A stretch of 64,000 nucleotides of DNA from SCTM01 sp965279655. Lineage in GTDB: Bacteria > Pseudomonadota > Alphaproteobacteria > Rhodospirillales > Rhodospirillaceae. Location of the stretch: positions 1,178,001 through 1,242,000 of the forward strand of contig OZ257255.1 in assembly GCA_965279655.1 (NCBI GenBank), given 5' to 3'. Each line of letters starts with the position of its first letter. Within the stretch, counting starts at the first letter, position 1. Positions 8,390 through 15,919 of this stretch are shown piece by piece. The notes below the pieces were generated by a model. The model saw only the letters and a list, made by a program, of their open reading frames with translations. It searched no databases and was not told the DNA's origin. The translations under genes were made by a program, and so were the position numbers.

Positions 8390-10135
8390 ATGAACTCCTC
8401 CCCACCGGAAGGCACCACGGACGTACCCGCGCGTCGGCGCATGTCCCTCAAGGCGCAATTCGTCCTCCTGCTCTGCGTCGCGATGGGCCCGGCGGCGGTG
8501 ATCGGCATCCTCGAGGCGCTTTCCGCCTTTCAGCGTCAGTCCCAGAAGATTGAAGAGTCGCTACTGCAGTCGGCGACGATCTCGGCGTCGGCGGATCGGC
8601 AAATTGTCGCAACGGCGCGTACGCTGCTGCACGCCTTTGTCGGCCAAGAGGCGGTGGTAAGCGCGCAGCAGCCGGCCTGCGATCAGGCGCTTGCGCGCGC
8701 CATTGCCCAATCGCCAGACTACGTCCGATTGATGCGGCTCGATACCAAGGGCAATGTCCTGTGCACGTCCCACCGTGTGCCGGAGGCCGGTCCTTTCGGG
8801 GATCGCGGCTGGTTTCAGGACGCCATGGCGGGCAGCGACTTTGCCGTGAGCAGTGTGATCGCCGCCGGCCGCGGGCGTGCCGCCGTGGTCACGGCTATTC
8901 CCATGCGTGCGGGCGAGCAAGTGACCGGTGTCCTCGCCGTGTCGATAGGGCAGGACACGTTGATGCGGCGTGCGCAGGAAACTGTCGGTCTGCCGAAACC
9001 CCTCAGCATCCTGATCGATGAGAATGGTCGCCCGGTCACGGACGGCGATCCGGCGCCGCTGGCGGAGAAATTGCCGCCGGTCGATCTCCTGAAAGGCGCC
9101 ATTCCGGCGGCTGGGCGTGTGATCGAGGCACGTGGTGGTGACGGGGTGAAGCGTCTCTACGCGATGCTTCCCGTGGTCCCGGGAAGGCTGGCGGTTGTGA
9201 CCAGCCAGTCGCTGGCGACGACGGCGGCGGCCAATATGAATCTCTGGATCGCGGTTGGGATACCACTGGCAATCTGGCTGCTGGCCATCGTCACCATGTG
9301 GGTCGGGCTTGAGCGGCTGGTGCTGCGTTGGCTGTCCTATCTGCGCCGCGTCGGCGCCGGCTATGCCAGGGGTCATTATGTCGTGATGCCGCGCTATGCG
9401 GAGCAAGCGCCGGCGGAATTCGAGCAACTGGCGCGCACGCTGTCCCAGATGGCACTCACGGCGCGGGCCCGGCAGCGGGATCTGCGCGCGGCGCTCGAGC
9501 AGAAGAACGTGTTGGTGCGCGAAATTCATCATCGCGTGAAGAACAATCTCCAGATCATCCAGAGCCTGCTGAATTTGCAGTCGCGCTCAGCGACGGATTC
9601 GAACCAGTTCACGGCGCTCGCGGCGGCGAAAAGCCGCATCAACGCGCTCGCGCTTGTGCATCAAAGCCTTTACGAGGACGAAACCCTTCAGTACGTGAAC
9701 CTTCACACCTTGCTGGATGAACTGTGCCGCCACTTGCTGCAGAGCGGTTGGGGTGCGGCGAAACGTGTGGGTATCACCGTGGACGCGCCGGAGATCATGG
9801 CCTCGCCCGACCAAGCCGTACCGATCGCATTGCTGGTCACGGAAGCCGTCACCAATGGTCTCAAGCATGCCTTCTTCGGCCGTGACAACGGCGCCATCAC
9901 CGTCACATTGGTGAATGATTCCGCGACCGGTGCGGTATTGACGATCCGCGATAACGGCATCGGCATGGAGACGGGGCCGCGCCCGAAGGTGAAGCCGGCC
10001 GCCGGCGGCGGCATCGGTTACTCGCTGATTGAGGGGTTTGCCAGGCAGCTCCGCGGCACGGTGGAAACCATCGTCGACGACGGCACCTGCGTGTCCGTCA
10101 AATTCCCATACCTGACCGGCCGCAAAGCGGCATAG
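8390..10135 (+). CDS. Membrane sensor histidine kinase, HisKA_2 type
   Basis: 581 residues from the ATG at 8390; a TTG 36 bases upstream is possible, and no strong ribosome binding site separates them. A transmembrane helix at about residues 22-44 is followed by a periplasmic Cache-like sensor domain (WFQDAMAGSDFAVSSV is typical) and a second helix at about 285-306, then a HAMP-like linker. The phosphoacceptor box is EIHHRVKNNLQIIQSLLNLQ, with histidine near residue 380, diagnostic of HisKA_2. The ATPase domain has the N-box LLVTEAVTNGLKHAF and the G-box RDNGIGM. Such kinases commonly feed the PhyR-NepR-EcfG pathway, and ecfG and nepR are the next plus-strand genes, so it is a good candidate general stress sensor. 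No response regulator is encoded here. Confidence 0.88.
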   Translation: MNSSPPEGTTDVPARRRMSLKAQFVLLLCVAMGPAAVIGILEALSAFQRQSQKIEESLLQSATISASADRQIVATARTLLHAFVGQEAVVSAQQPACDQALARAIAQSPDYVRLMRLDTKGNVLCTSHRVPEAGPFGDRGWFQDAMAGSDFAVSSVIAAGRGRAAVVTAIPMRAGEQVTGVLAVSIGQDTLMRRAQETVGLPKPLSILIDENGRPVTDGDPAPLAEKLPPVDLLKGAIPAAGRVIEARGGDGVKRLYAMLPVVPGRLAVVTSQSLATTAAANMNLWIAVGIPLAIWLLAIVTMWVGLERLVLRWLSYLRRVGAGYARGHYVVMPRYAEQAPAEFEQLARTLSQMALTARARQRDLRAALEQKNVLVREIHHRVKNNLQIIQSLLNLQSRSATDSNQFTALAAAKSRINALALVHQSLYEDETLQYVNLHTLLDELCRHLLQSGWGAAKRVGITVDAPEIMASPDQAVPIALLVTEAVTNGLKHAFFGRDNGAITVTLVNDSATGAVLTIRDNGIGMETGPRPKVKPAAGGGIGYSLIEGFARQLRGTVETIVDDGTCVSVKFPYLTGRKAA

Positions 10136-10307
10136 GGGAGAGCCGAACTGTATCTAGTTTGAGAGAGTGCCGCCTTCCACGAAGCGCGGGGGTGGGGCGC
10201 TTCGCGGAAGGGACACTGAGTCCGCGACTAGGGGTCGTCGCGGGGATCACGATGTGCTGCTGGCGGGGGGCAAAGGATGCACATCGCGGGTCGCAAGCGC
10301 TAGCGTC

Positions 10308-10508
10308 CTAGCGCTGCTGGTTCTTCTGCTGGGATCCGGATTGATTTTGCTGTGAGCCGGCCTGGTTGTTCTGCGAACCTTGCTGGCCTTGTTGACGCTG
10401 TTGCTGGTTCTGTTGACCTTGCGACTGCTGTTTCTGCGGATCGCGGTTCTGCTGGTTCTGTTGGCTCTGCTGTTGGTTGCGGTCTTGGTTTTGGTTCTGA
10501 TTGGCCAT
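10308..10508 (-). CDS. Small glutamine/asparagine-rich low-complexity protein
   Basis: 66 residues, of which I count 32 glutamine and 11 asparagine, with the rest mostly S, G, R, D and K. There is no hydrophobic residue after the first two positions, so it cannot form a normal hydrophobic core and is probably disordered. The ATG at 10508 has GGAG 8 bases upstream; a GTG directly before it is less likely. An exact EcfG-type promoter lies 108 bases upstream. It sits between the stress kinase and ecfG on the opposite strand. I do not recognise a characterised family; roles in desiccation protection, condensates or aggregation are speculation. Confidence 0.75.
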   Translation of the reverse strand: MANQNQNQDRNQQQSQQNQQNRDPQKQQSQGQQNQQQRQQGQQGSQNNQAGSQQNQSGSQQKNQQR

Positions 10509-10615
10509 CACGACAACTCCATCATGTGTATTGACGGGATTCGACCGGCGGGCCTGGATTGCTGACGAGTAGACAATAGGGGACGGCCCCCCAGTTCAGC
10601 ACAGACGCAAATTAC

Positions 10616-10640
10616 AACGGTCCCCTGCGGGATTAGTTCC
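10616..10640 (-). promoter_or_regulatory. EcfG-type stress promoter for the Q-rich protein
   Basis: On the minus strand GGAAC (10640-10636) is followed by exactly 16 bases and CGTT (10619-10616), the full EcfG consensus. It points at the gene starting at 10508, leaving an untranslated leader of about 100 bases. Confidence 0.8.
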
Positions 10641-10812
10641 CATTCCGCCATTGCCGCTATCGGTCGCCGGCCGGCGCCTTCCGCGTGCGAGTCGTGGAGG
10701 CCTAGCGCCGTCAAAGCCGCCTATCGGTTGTAGATGGGGCCAGATCACCTGCGCGGTGCGAGACCAGGGCTGCTGTTGCGGTCTGTTTAACAATTCTTTT
10801 TGAGCTGTTTTC

Positions 10813-10834
10813 AGTGGGTTGCCCGTAACCCACT
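10813..10834. repeat. Perfect 8-bp inverted repeat upstream of ecfG
   Basis: AGTGGGTT (10813-10820) and AACCCACT (10827-10834) are separated by 6 bases. No T-run follows on either strand. Located 95 bases before ecfG, it could be an operator or the end of an unannotated transcript. Confidence 0.5.
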
Positions 10835-10928
10835 CAAATGACGGAAAGTTCTCGCTAGCGCCCGGCAAGGGGAGTTTGCTAGCCTCAATTTAACAATTTA
10901 ACAATCGGGTGAAGACGCCCGAGGTTTG

Positions 10929-11552
10929 ATGGGTCATCACATGGCTAATCAGTTCCACGACATGCTCACCGCGCACCTGCCGCGCCTGCGCGCCTACGCG
11001 ATCATGCTCACGCGTGATCGCGTCGCGGCGGAAGATCTGCTGCAGGAGACGGCGCTGCGGGCGCTGCGCGCGCAGTCCCAATTCACGCTCGGCACCAACT
11101 TCACGGCGTGGATGTATCGCATCCTGCGCAACGAGCACATCAGCTCCCTGCGGCGTTCCAAGCGCCGGCCGATCCTGCTGGACGAGATTCCGGAAGAATT
11201 GCTCTCCCATCGCGGCGAGCAGGAAGACAAGGTCCTCACGCGTGAAATCATCCATGCGATGGACGAACTGCAAGCGAGCCAACGCGAAGTGCTGATCCTC
11301 ATTTGCGCCGGCGGTCTCAGCTATGAGGAAGCCGCGGAGTCCCTGGATTGCTCCGTCGGCACCATCAAGAGCCGCTTGTGGCGTGCCCGTCGCCACATGC
11401 AGGCACTCGTGATGGGCGAGCCCGTCGAAGCGCTGGAAGCGCCCGAGAGCCAGGCCGAGGCGATGGAGCCCGCGGCGGAGATGCTGCCGCGATTGGCCGC
11501 TCTGGCGATGCGTCAAAGCAGCCGTACGCCGCGCGACACTGCGACCTCCTAA
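10929..11552 (+). CDS. ecfG: ECF sigma factor of the EcfG (general stress response) group
   Basis: 207 residues. It directs RNA polymerase to GGAAC/CGTT promoters and is normally held by NepR until PhyR is phosphorylated. Sigma region 2 runs through MLTRDRVAAEDLLQETALRA and FTAWMYRILRNEHISSLRR; region 4 has ASQREVLILICAGGLSYEEA and the helix-turn-helix ESLDCSVGTIKSRLWRARRH. A C-terminal tail rich in E, A and P adds about 35 residues. The ATG at 10929 has GAGG close upstream; an internal ATG at 10941 is possible. The nepR gene follows 127 bases downstream and matching promoters are nearby, which together make the EcfG assignment strong. Confidence 0.9.
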   Translation: MGHHMANQFHDMLTAHLPRLRAYAIMLTRDRVAAEDLLQETALRALRAQSQFTLGTNFTAWMYRILRNEHISSLRRSKRRPILLDEIPEELLSHRGEQEDKVLTREIIHAMDELQASQREVLILICAGGLSYEEAAESLDCSVGTIKSRLWRARRHMQALVMGEPVEALEAPESQAEAMEPAAEMLPRLAALAMRQSSRTPRDTATS

Positions 11553-11679
11553 CAATTGCTTGCCATAATTTGGTCCTTTACACTCCCTCCCATCGGGAGC
11601 GTATAGGCGTTCACGACAGTACGCTCGGGGCTGGAGTTCCGGGGGCGTCCGCTTCTGGAACCAGAGCAATTATCCGGCG

Positions 11680-11889
11680 ATGAGCGACAAGAAGCACCAG
11701 AAGGGCGCGCCACGAACTGCAAAGGAAGGGCGGGCGTCAGGGGAACACGCCACCAGCGCAGCCTTCGACAAATGGCTCGAGGGTAAGCTGCACGACATGT
11801 TCGACTCCGTGACCAAGGAGCCGATCCCCGATGATCTGCTCAGGGTCATCGCCGAACTCGACAAGACCGAGAAGTCGGAAAAGAAATAG
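11680..11889 (+). CDS. nepR: NepR anti-sigma factor
   Basis: 69 residues, a normal length for NepR. The core DKWLEGKLHDMFDSVTKEPI followed by PDDLLRVIAELDKT matches the two short helices that bind either EcfG or the sigma-like domain of PhyR. Flanking ends are charged and probably disordered. It keeps EcfG inactive in the absence of stress; phosphorylated PhyR takes it away. It is the next plus-strand gene after ecfG and is followed by a terminator that begins inside its stop codon. The usual third partner, phyR, is not in this window. Confidence 0.9.
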   Translation: MSDKKHQKGAPRTAKEGRASGEHATSAAFDKWLEGKLHDMFDSVTKEPIPDDLLRVIAELDKTEKSEKK

Positions 11890-11918
11890 GGCCGAAGCGC
11901 TTCACGCTCCGGCCCTTT
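11889..11918 (+). terminator. Rho-independent terminator after nepR
   Basis: GGGCCGAAGCG (11889-11899) pairs with CGCTCCGGCCC (11905-11915) with one mismatch, around a 5-base loop, followed by TTTGCATTTCT. It starts on the last base of the nepR stop codon. Confidence 0.75.
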
Positions 11919-11950
11919 GCATTTCTATCGCACTTGATTTCGAGAGTGGG

Positions 11951-12145
11951 TTAGTGCGTGCCCTTCGCCGGCCGCTTCCCCTCTTCCTCGGCGCGCTTCA
12001 GATCATCGCCTTCGTCGGTCTCTAGGCTCTTCTTCGCCTTTTCCGCGGCGGGCCCAACCTTGCCCTCATCGATGAATTTCTTGGTGCGCTCGACGTAGTC
12101 TTTGTCGGCCGTACGGTTGCCTTCGCCTTCATTGCGCTGGGTCAT
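11951..12145 (-). CDS. Small charged hydrophilic protein, function unknown
   Basis: 64 residues, strongly hydrophilic with many K, E, D and G (for example TADKDYVERTKKFIDEGKVG and ETDEGDDLKRAEEEGKRP). No signal, membrane segment or cysteine. The ATG at 12145 has AGGAGA 5 bases upstream, a good ribosome binding site; the longer upstream frame has none. The composition is like small stress proteins of alphaproteobacteria that sit near general stress genes, and the setting next to nepR fits. I did not find a GGAAC/CGTT promoter in front of it. Confidence 0.75.
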   Translation of the reverse strand: MTQRNEGEGNRTADKDYVERTKKFIDEGKVGPAAEKAKKSLETDEGDDLKRAEEEGKRPAKGTH

Positions 12146-12280
12146 GCATCTCTCCTGGTGATGTGATGACGGAACAACGCTCGTCACGGCACAACAGTTC
12201 ACCCGTGCAAGAGCTGCGCGAAGCCGCGAAAACGCTTTTCAACCAAGGACATCAGAAATCATTTGTCACACGCCGACATC

Positions 12281-12305
12281 GGAACTCCCGAGGTCCGCCC
12301 CCGTT
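12281..12305 (+). promoter_or_regulatory. EcfG-type stress promoter for the 44-residue membrane peptide
   Basis: GGAAC (12281-12285), a 16-base spacer and CGTT (12302-12305) match the EcfG consensus exactly on the plus strand. The -10 element is 60 bases before the ATG at 12366. Confidence 0.75.
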
Positions 12306-12365
12306 GAGCGAGGCAAGGGTAGCGTCGACTCACGCCACCCGGTTTGCCTTTGGTGAGCACGGCGC

Positions 12366-12500
12366 ATGGACACCTCGATCCACTTCTCTGAACTTCTCGG
12401 CCTACTCACGATTTGCGGCGGCATCGGGGCGTTCGCTTGGTTGCTGCGGGATATGCTCCGCAAACAAGGGGCTTTGCGCCGGACGCGGCCGGAGACTTAA
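12366..12500 (+). CDS. 44-residue single-span membrane peptide
   Basis: It starts MDTSIHFSELL, has one hydrophobic helix (GLLTICGGIGAFAWLL) and ends in a basic tail (RDMLRKQGALRRTRPET), predicting a single-pass protein with its C-terminus in the cytoplasm. GGTGAG lies 7 bases before the ATG. An exact EcfG promoter sits 60 bases upstream. Its stop codon overlaps the stop of the convergent SRAP gene by 3 bases (12498-12499 shared). No homologue comes to mind. That it is real rests on promoter, ribosome binding site and plausible topology, not on family recognition. Confidence 0.6.
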   Translation: MDTSIHFSELLGLLTICGGIGAFAWLLRDMLRKQGALRRTRPET

Positions 12501-13195
12501 ACCGGCGCTACTTCTTCCAAAACGATAGGTTGGCAAGACGCAGCATCTTGATTGCGCACGTTCGACATGCGCGGATCGATCGGGATCATCTGCAACCCTT
12601 CGGGCGGACACGGCCGCAGGAGTTTCGCGACGTCCGCCAGCGGCATCTCCGTTTCTCCCAGCCAGTGTGGAACTTCCTCCGCCGCCAGGATCACGGGCAT
12701 TCGGTCGTGCAGCTGCGCCAGGAGAGCATTGGCCGTCGTGGTGATGATGGTGAAGGTGCGCAAGATCGACCCATCGGGCATCCGCTTGCTTTCCCACAAG
12801 CCGGCGAGGGCCATCAGGCCGCCGTCCAATCGGCAGATCGCGTAGGGCTGCTTCTTGCCGTTGGGTAACGTCTTCCATTCGTAGAATGCGTCCAGGGGTA
12901 CGATGCAGCGCCGGCCTTTGCGCCAGGCGTCCCGGAAGGACGGTTTCTCGCTCAGCGTTTCCGCCTTGGCGTTGATGGTCGCAAAGGCGGGCTTCTCATC
13001 CTTCGACCAACTGGGCACCAGCCCCCAGCGCAGCAGGTCCAGGGACCGCGCGCCCTCCGGATTGCGCCGAATAATGGGGAAGTCGTGCGTCGGCGCGCCG
13101 TTCCACAGGGGGCCGGTGTTGATCGCGGGGCCGGGGATTCGCCAGATGAGCTTGATCTCACTGACGTCGGTGATGAGCTTGGCGCGGGCGCACAT
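12497..13195 (-). CDS. SRAP-domain protein (YedK/HMCES family)
   Basis: 232 residues. SRAP proteins bind abasic sites in single-stranded DNA through a thiazolidine link made by Cys2 and so protect stalled forks. The start MCARAKL places cysteine at position 2; the usual family start is MCGR. Other core motifs are present: FPIIRRNPEGAR, LLRWGLVPSWSKD, INAKAETLSEKPSFRDAW, RCIVPLDAFYEWK and LHDRMPVIL. Cytoplasmic. It converges on the 44-residue gene and diverges from the VOC gene, with 41 bases between the two starts. Confidence 0.92.
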   Translation of the reverse strand: MCARAKLITDVSEIKLIWRIPGPAINTGPLWNGAPTHDFPIIRRNPEGARSLDLLRWGLVPSWSKDEKPAFATINAKAETLSEKPSFRDAWRKGRRCIVPLDAFYEWKTLPNGKKQPYAICRLDGGLMALAGLWESKRMPDGSILRTFTIITTTANALLAQLHDRMPVILAAEEVPHWLGETEMPLADVAKLLRPCPPEGLQMIPIDPRMSNVRNQDAASCQPIVLEEVAPV

Positions 13196-13236
13196 TGTCC
13201 TATGATACGGGCCACACGTCAGATTGGGAGGGACAT

Positions 13237-14328
13237 ATGGCGGGTATCGGACGGCGCAATATCCTCAAGGCAGGCGCGGCGCTCGCGCCGGCCCTGGTCG
13301 CGACCTCGGAGGCGGATGCCGCGGCTCCGCCGCCGCTCCCGGCACCCGACAAGATACAGGTCCAGCAGGGGCAGGGTATTCCCGCGACCCCGGAGGAGGC
13401 CAACCCCCTCGCGGCGAAGATCATCACCCAGACCGTGGTGTCCACGGATCTGGCCGCGAGTAAGAAGTTCTACACCGATGTGATGGGCTTCAAGCTCGCG
13501 GAAGAGGGGACGGTCCCGAGCCCCGGTTCGACCGCGCCCGGCGCCGGCAAAGCGGGACGCCGCTACCTCCTGATCCATCAGCCCGGCAGCGCGCGCAGCG
13601 CCACCATCCGGGTCCTCGAAGCCGCGCCGGGCGCGGCGGCCATCCGTCCGCGCCCCGAGGCCAAGACATGGGATCCGGGTCTCCTCATCATGGAAGGCGG
13701 CACCAAGGATCCGGTGGAATCCTGGCACACGCTCACCGTTGGCGGCGCCAAATCCATCTCTACGCCGCGCTACTATCCTTTCCGCGGGATCGGCATCGAA
13801 GTCGACCCCATGAGCTATGCGCCGTTCGGTCCTTCCGGCGAGCAGATGTTCATCACCGCGAGCATCATTGCCAAGCGTCCGGAGTGGAAAGAGCCGGGGC
13901 TGCACACCATCCCCGGCAGCGTGTCGGTTGTCGGCTTAGATCAGCGCCCGATCGATGAGTTCTATCTGAAGGCACTTGGCCTTCGCCGCACGAATCAGTT
14001 CGTCGCCCAAGACCGGAATTGCAACGATCTGATCGGTGCGCCGCCGGACACGATCTTCCTCTGGGGCAATGTCGGCCGCGGCGTGAATATCGAGGTGTGG
14101 GAATTCAAGATGCCCTCGGGCACGCTCTACCCTTGCTCCCTCGATAAGACCGGGCTTGCCATGTTCACCATGAAAGTGAACGACCTCGAGAAGTGCCGCG
14201 CCATGTGCAAGGCGGCCGGCATCAAACTCGTGGGCGAGGGCGCATTTCCGATTGTCGGCAACCCAGCGCCCAAGGGCTTCACCCTGCGCGGCGCCGTCGG
14301 CGAACTGGTGGAAGTCGTCCAGGCTTAA
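13237..14328 (+). CDS. Tat-exported VOC (glyoxalase/dioxygenase fold) protein
   Basis: 363 residues. The ATG at 13237 has GGGAGG 5 bases upstream and opens a twin-arginine signal (GRRNILKAGAAL, cleavage near ADAAA). The mature part has at least two, perhaps three, VOC modules: TQTVVSTDLAASKKFYTDVM, GLDQRPIDEFYLKALGL and FTMKVNDLEKCRAMCKAAG. The VOC fold covers glyoxalases, extradiol dioxygenases and drug-binding proteins; metal ligands cannot be placed by eye. Tat export suggests it folds with a metal before transport. Its stop overlaps the convergent hydrolase stop by 3 bases. Confidence 0.82.
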   Translation: MAGIGRRNILKAGAALAPALVATSEADAAAPPPLPAPDKIQVQQGQGIPATPEEANPLAAKIITQTVVSTDLAASKKFYTDVMGFKLAEEGTVPSPGSTAPGAGKAGRRYLLIHQPGSARSATIRVLEAAPGAAAIRPRPEAKTWDPGLLIMEGGTKDPVESWHTLTVGGAKSISTPRYYPFRGIGIEVDPMSYAPFGPSGEQMFITASIIAKRPEWKEPGLHTIPGSVSVVGLDQRPIDEFYLKALGLRRTNQFVAQDRNCNDLIGAPPDTIFLWGNVGRGVNIEVWEFKMPSGTLYPCSLDKTGLAMFTMKVNDLEKCRAMCKAAGIKLVGEGAFPIVGNPAPKGFTLRGAVGELVEVVQA

Positions 14329-15275
14329 GGTTTAGCGCTCCACGACTTTAGGGCGGCCTTGATCGCTGCGGCGACCTCGGCCGCCTTTTCTTCGTGCGGA
14401 TAGTGGCCCGCCTTTTCAACGACCACCAATGTGCTGCCCGCGATCGCGGCTTGCAGCCGCTTGCGATCCGGGTCCGGATGGTTGCGGTCCGCGGCCCCGA
14501 AAATGCTCACCGTCGGCACCTTCACTTGCGGCAGCAGTGGCGGTTCGCCGCCGGCCTCGTAGTGCGACATCATCACCGTCGCCCCGGCCCAGTAATCATC
14601 CGTCTGCGAAGTCCGCGCGAGATCATCCATCACCGCCGGCGTGATCACCGACGGGTCGATGAACGACTGCTTCAGGAACTTCTCCCGCCAGTTCCGGTCG
14701 CCGAACATCTTGGCCGACATGCGCGGCATCGGGAACGGCGGTGACTCCATGATCTTCGGCACGCCGGTTTCGAAGATACCGGGATCGATCAGGATCAGGC
14801 CCGCCGTCGTGGGATCGGCCACGCCCGCGCGCACCGCGATCGCGCCGCCCATCGAATGCCCGCCGTAAATCGGATGCTCAAGCCCGAGCTTATGCGCGAA
14901 CGCGACGACGACCTTGGTCTGCCCGCCGTTGCTGTAGTCGAAGGCCACCGGCTTGGGTGAAAGGCCGTATCCGGGCAGGTCCAGGGCTGTGACAAAACAG
15001 CAGTCGGCCAACAATGGGGCAAGATTGCGGAACGACTGCAGCGAGTTTCCGAACCCGTGAACGAACACGATGTTCGGCCGATCAACCCCGCGTTCGCCGT
15101 AGCTGCGGTAGCGGATATCGAGCCCTTCGATATTTATGAACTGATCTTCCGCGGTCGCCAGGGACCGCGCGGGAACGCCGGCCGGCTGTGGCCAATAGGC
15201 ATAGAGCACCAAACCGCCATAAGCCGCGGCCACCAGCACGATGATGCCGAGCACGATCCTCTTGAAGATGCGCAC
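14325..15275 (-). CDS. Membrane-anchored alpha/beta hydrolase
   Basis: 316 residues from a GTG at 15275, chosen because GGGG lies about 6 bases upstream and the protein then begins with a short basic stretch and a single membrane helix (KRIVLGIIVLVAAAYGGLVL). The catalytic domain follows: oxyanion strand FVHGFGNSLQSF, nucleophile elbow GGHSMGGAI (serine), DLPGYGLSPKP, and a late histidine in KAGHYPHEEK. The acid residue is probably in FGAADRNHPDPD. It is likely exposed on the periplasmic face. Similar to haloalkane-dehalogenase and epoxide-hydrolase relatives, but the substrate is unknown. Confidence 0.85.
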   Translation of the reverse strand: MRIFKRIVLGIIVLVAAAYGGLVLYAYWPQPAGVPARSLATAEDQFINIEGLDIRYRSYGERGVDRPNIVFVHGFGNSLQSFRNLAPLLADCCFVTALDLPGYGLSPKPVAFDYSNGGQTKVVVAFAHKLGLEHPIYGGHSMGGAIAVRAGVADPTTAGLILIDPGIFETGVPKIMESPPFPMPRMSAKMFGDRNWREKFLKQSFIDPSVITPAVMDDLARTSQTDDYWAGATVMMSHYEAGGEPPLLPQVKVPTVSIFGAADRNHPDPDRKRLQAAIAGSTLVVVEKAGHYPHEEKAAEVAAAIKAALKSWSAKP

Positions 15276-15641
15276 TTCTTTCCCCCGTCGTTGTCGGCTG
15301 ATGGTTGCGCCGTGCGGGGCTGCATGCACGCGAAATGCAGGCGCCGACCGCGCGCCGGTTATCCACAACCCTGTTGCCGAAAGAGCGCTGGCAATTCACG
15401 ACGGAAATACAACCGCGCAACCGCGCATCTCCGAGCACCCGTGCGCGTTGTGGTGTCGGAATGTCTGACGGAGTAGCGGTGGTCATTTCGACAGCCGCAA
15501 TTCCGTCACGAAAACCGGCTAGCTCTCTGACATCACCTCTCGCGGTGAGCTGGCTCTGATCTTGCGGCGAGAGGATTCGACAGGACGCGGGCTGGACGGG
15601 CCCCTCACTCCTGTCACTCGTGAGGATAAGAGGACACCACC
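15276..15641. other. 366-base divergent gap with leader hairpin
   Basis: No gene is visible. CCTCAC (15603-15608) pairs with GTGAGG (15620-15625) immediately before the AGAGGA ribosome binding site (15629-15634) of the 54-residue gene, so it could affect its translation. TCACC (15533-15537) and GGTGA (15544-15548) form a smaller hairpin. Confidence 0.4.
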
Positions 15642-15806
15642 ATGATCAAATCATACCCGGACCGCATTGCCGAAGTCATGTCCAAAGCGCCGCCGCCGCC
15701 GCCGATCCGGCGTCTGCCGGTGATAGAGATCCGCGCGTTGAGTGAATTCACCAAGCGCTGCGTGATTCTCGCGCACCTGGAAAATTCCACGCCGCAATTC
15801 GGCTGA
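15642..15806 (+). CDS. 54-residue protein with a proline run, function unknown
   Basis: It begins MIKSYPDRIAEVMSKAPPPP, with five consecutive prolines around residues 17-21, continues with a basic and hydrophobic segment (IRRLPVIEIRALSEF) and ends NSTPQFG. AGAGGA lies 7 bases upstream of the ATG and a good terminator follows its stop by 14 bases, so the unit looks like a genuine monocistronic gene. No signal peptide, no metal motif (a single cysteine) and no family recognised. Its neighbours give no functional clue. Confidence 0.65.
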   Translation: MIKSYPDRIAEVMSKAPPPPPIRRLPVIEIRALSEFTKRCVILAHLENSTPQFG

Positions 15807-15820
15807 TCTTCCGTACGATC

Positions 15821-15855
15821 AAGGGGCCGGGTCGCATCGCGCCCGGCCCTTTCGC
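15821..15855 (+). terminator. Rho-independent terminator after the 54-residue gene
   Basis: GGGCCGGG (15824-15831) pairs with CCCGGCCC (15842-15849) around a 10-base loop and is followed by TTTCGC. It begins 15 bases after the stop codon of the preceding gene. Confidence 0.6.
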
Positions 15856-15919
15856 ATCTCTAAAGCGCGCGATCAGGAAAAGTGGCCTTCCGGTTTTCCG
15901 GCCGATCGCGCGCCAAAGA

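Larger units (their letters stand above)
10509..10928. other. 420-base divergent control region between the Q-rich gene and ecfG
   Basis: It contains the EcfG-type promoter for the Q-rich gene and an 8-base-pair hairpin nearer ecfG, listed separately, plus AT-rich tracts around 10780-10800 and 10885-10910 that may hold the ecfG promoter. No GGAAC-N16-CGTT site facing ecfG was found. I see no convincing gene in it. Confidence 0.6.

Noticed and set aside
10596..10868. 90-residue minus-strand frame upstream of ecfG
   Set aside because: No ribosome binding site, no domain, and it overlaps the promoter and hairpin of the region.
11657..11681. GGAAC before nepR as an EcfG promoter
   Set aside because: At 16 bases the downstream tetramer is CGAT, not CGTT, and it overlaps the nepR start codon, so it cannot be a useful promoter.
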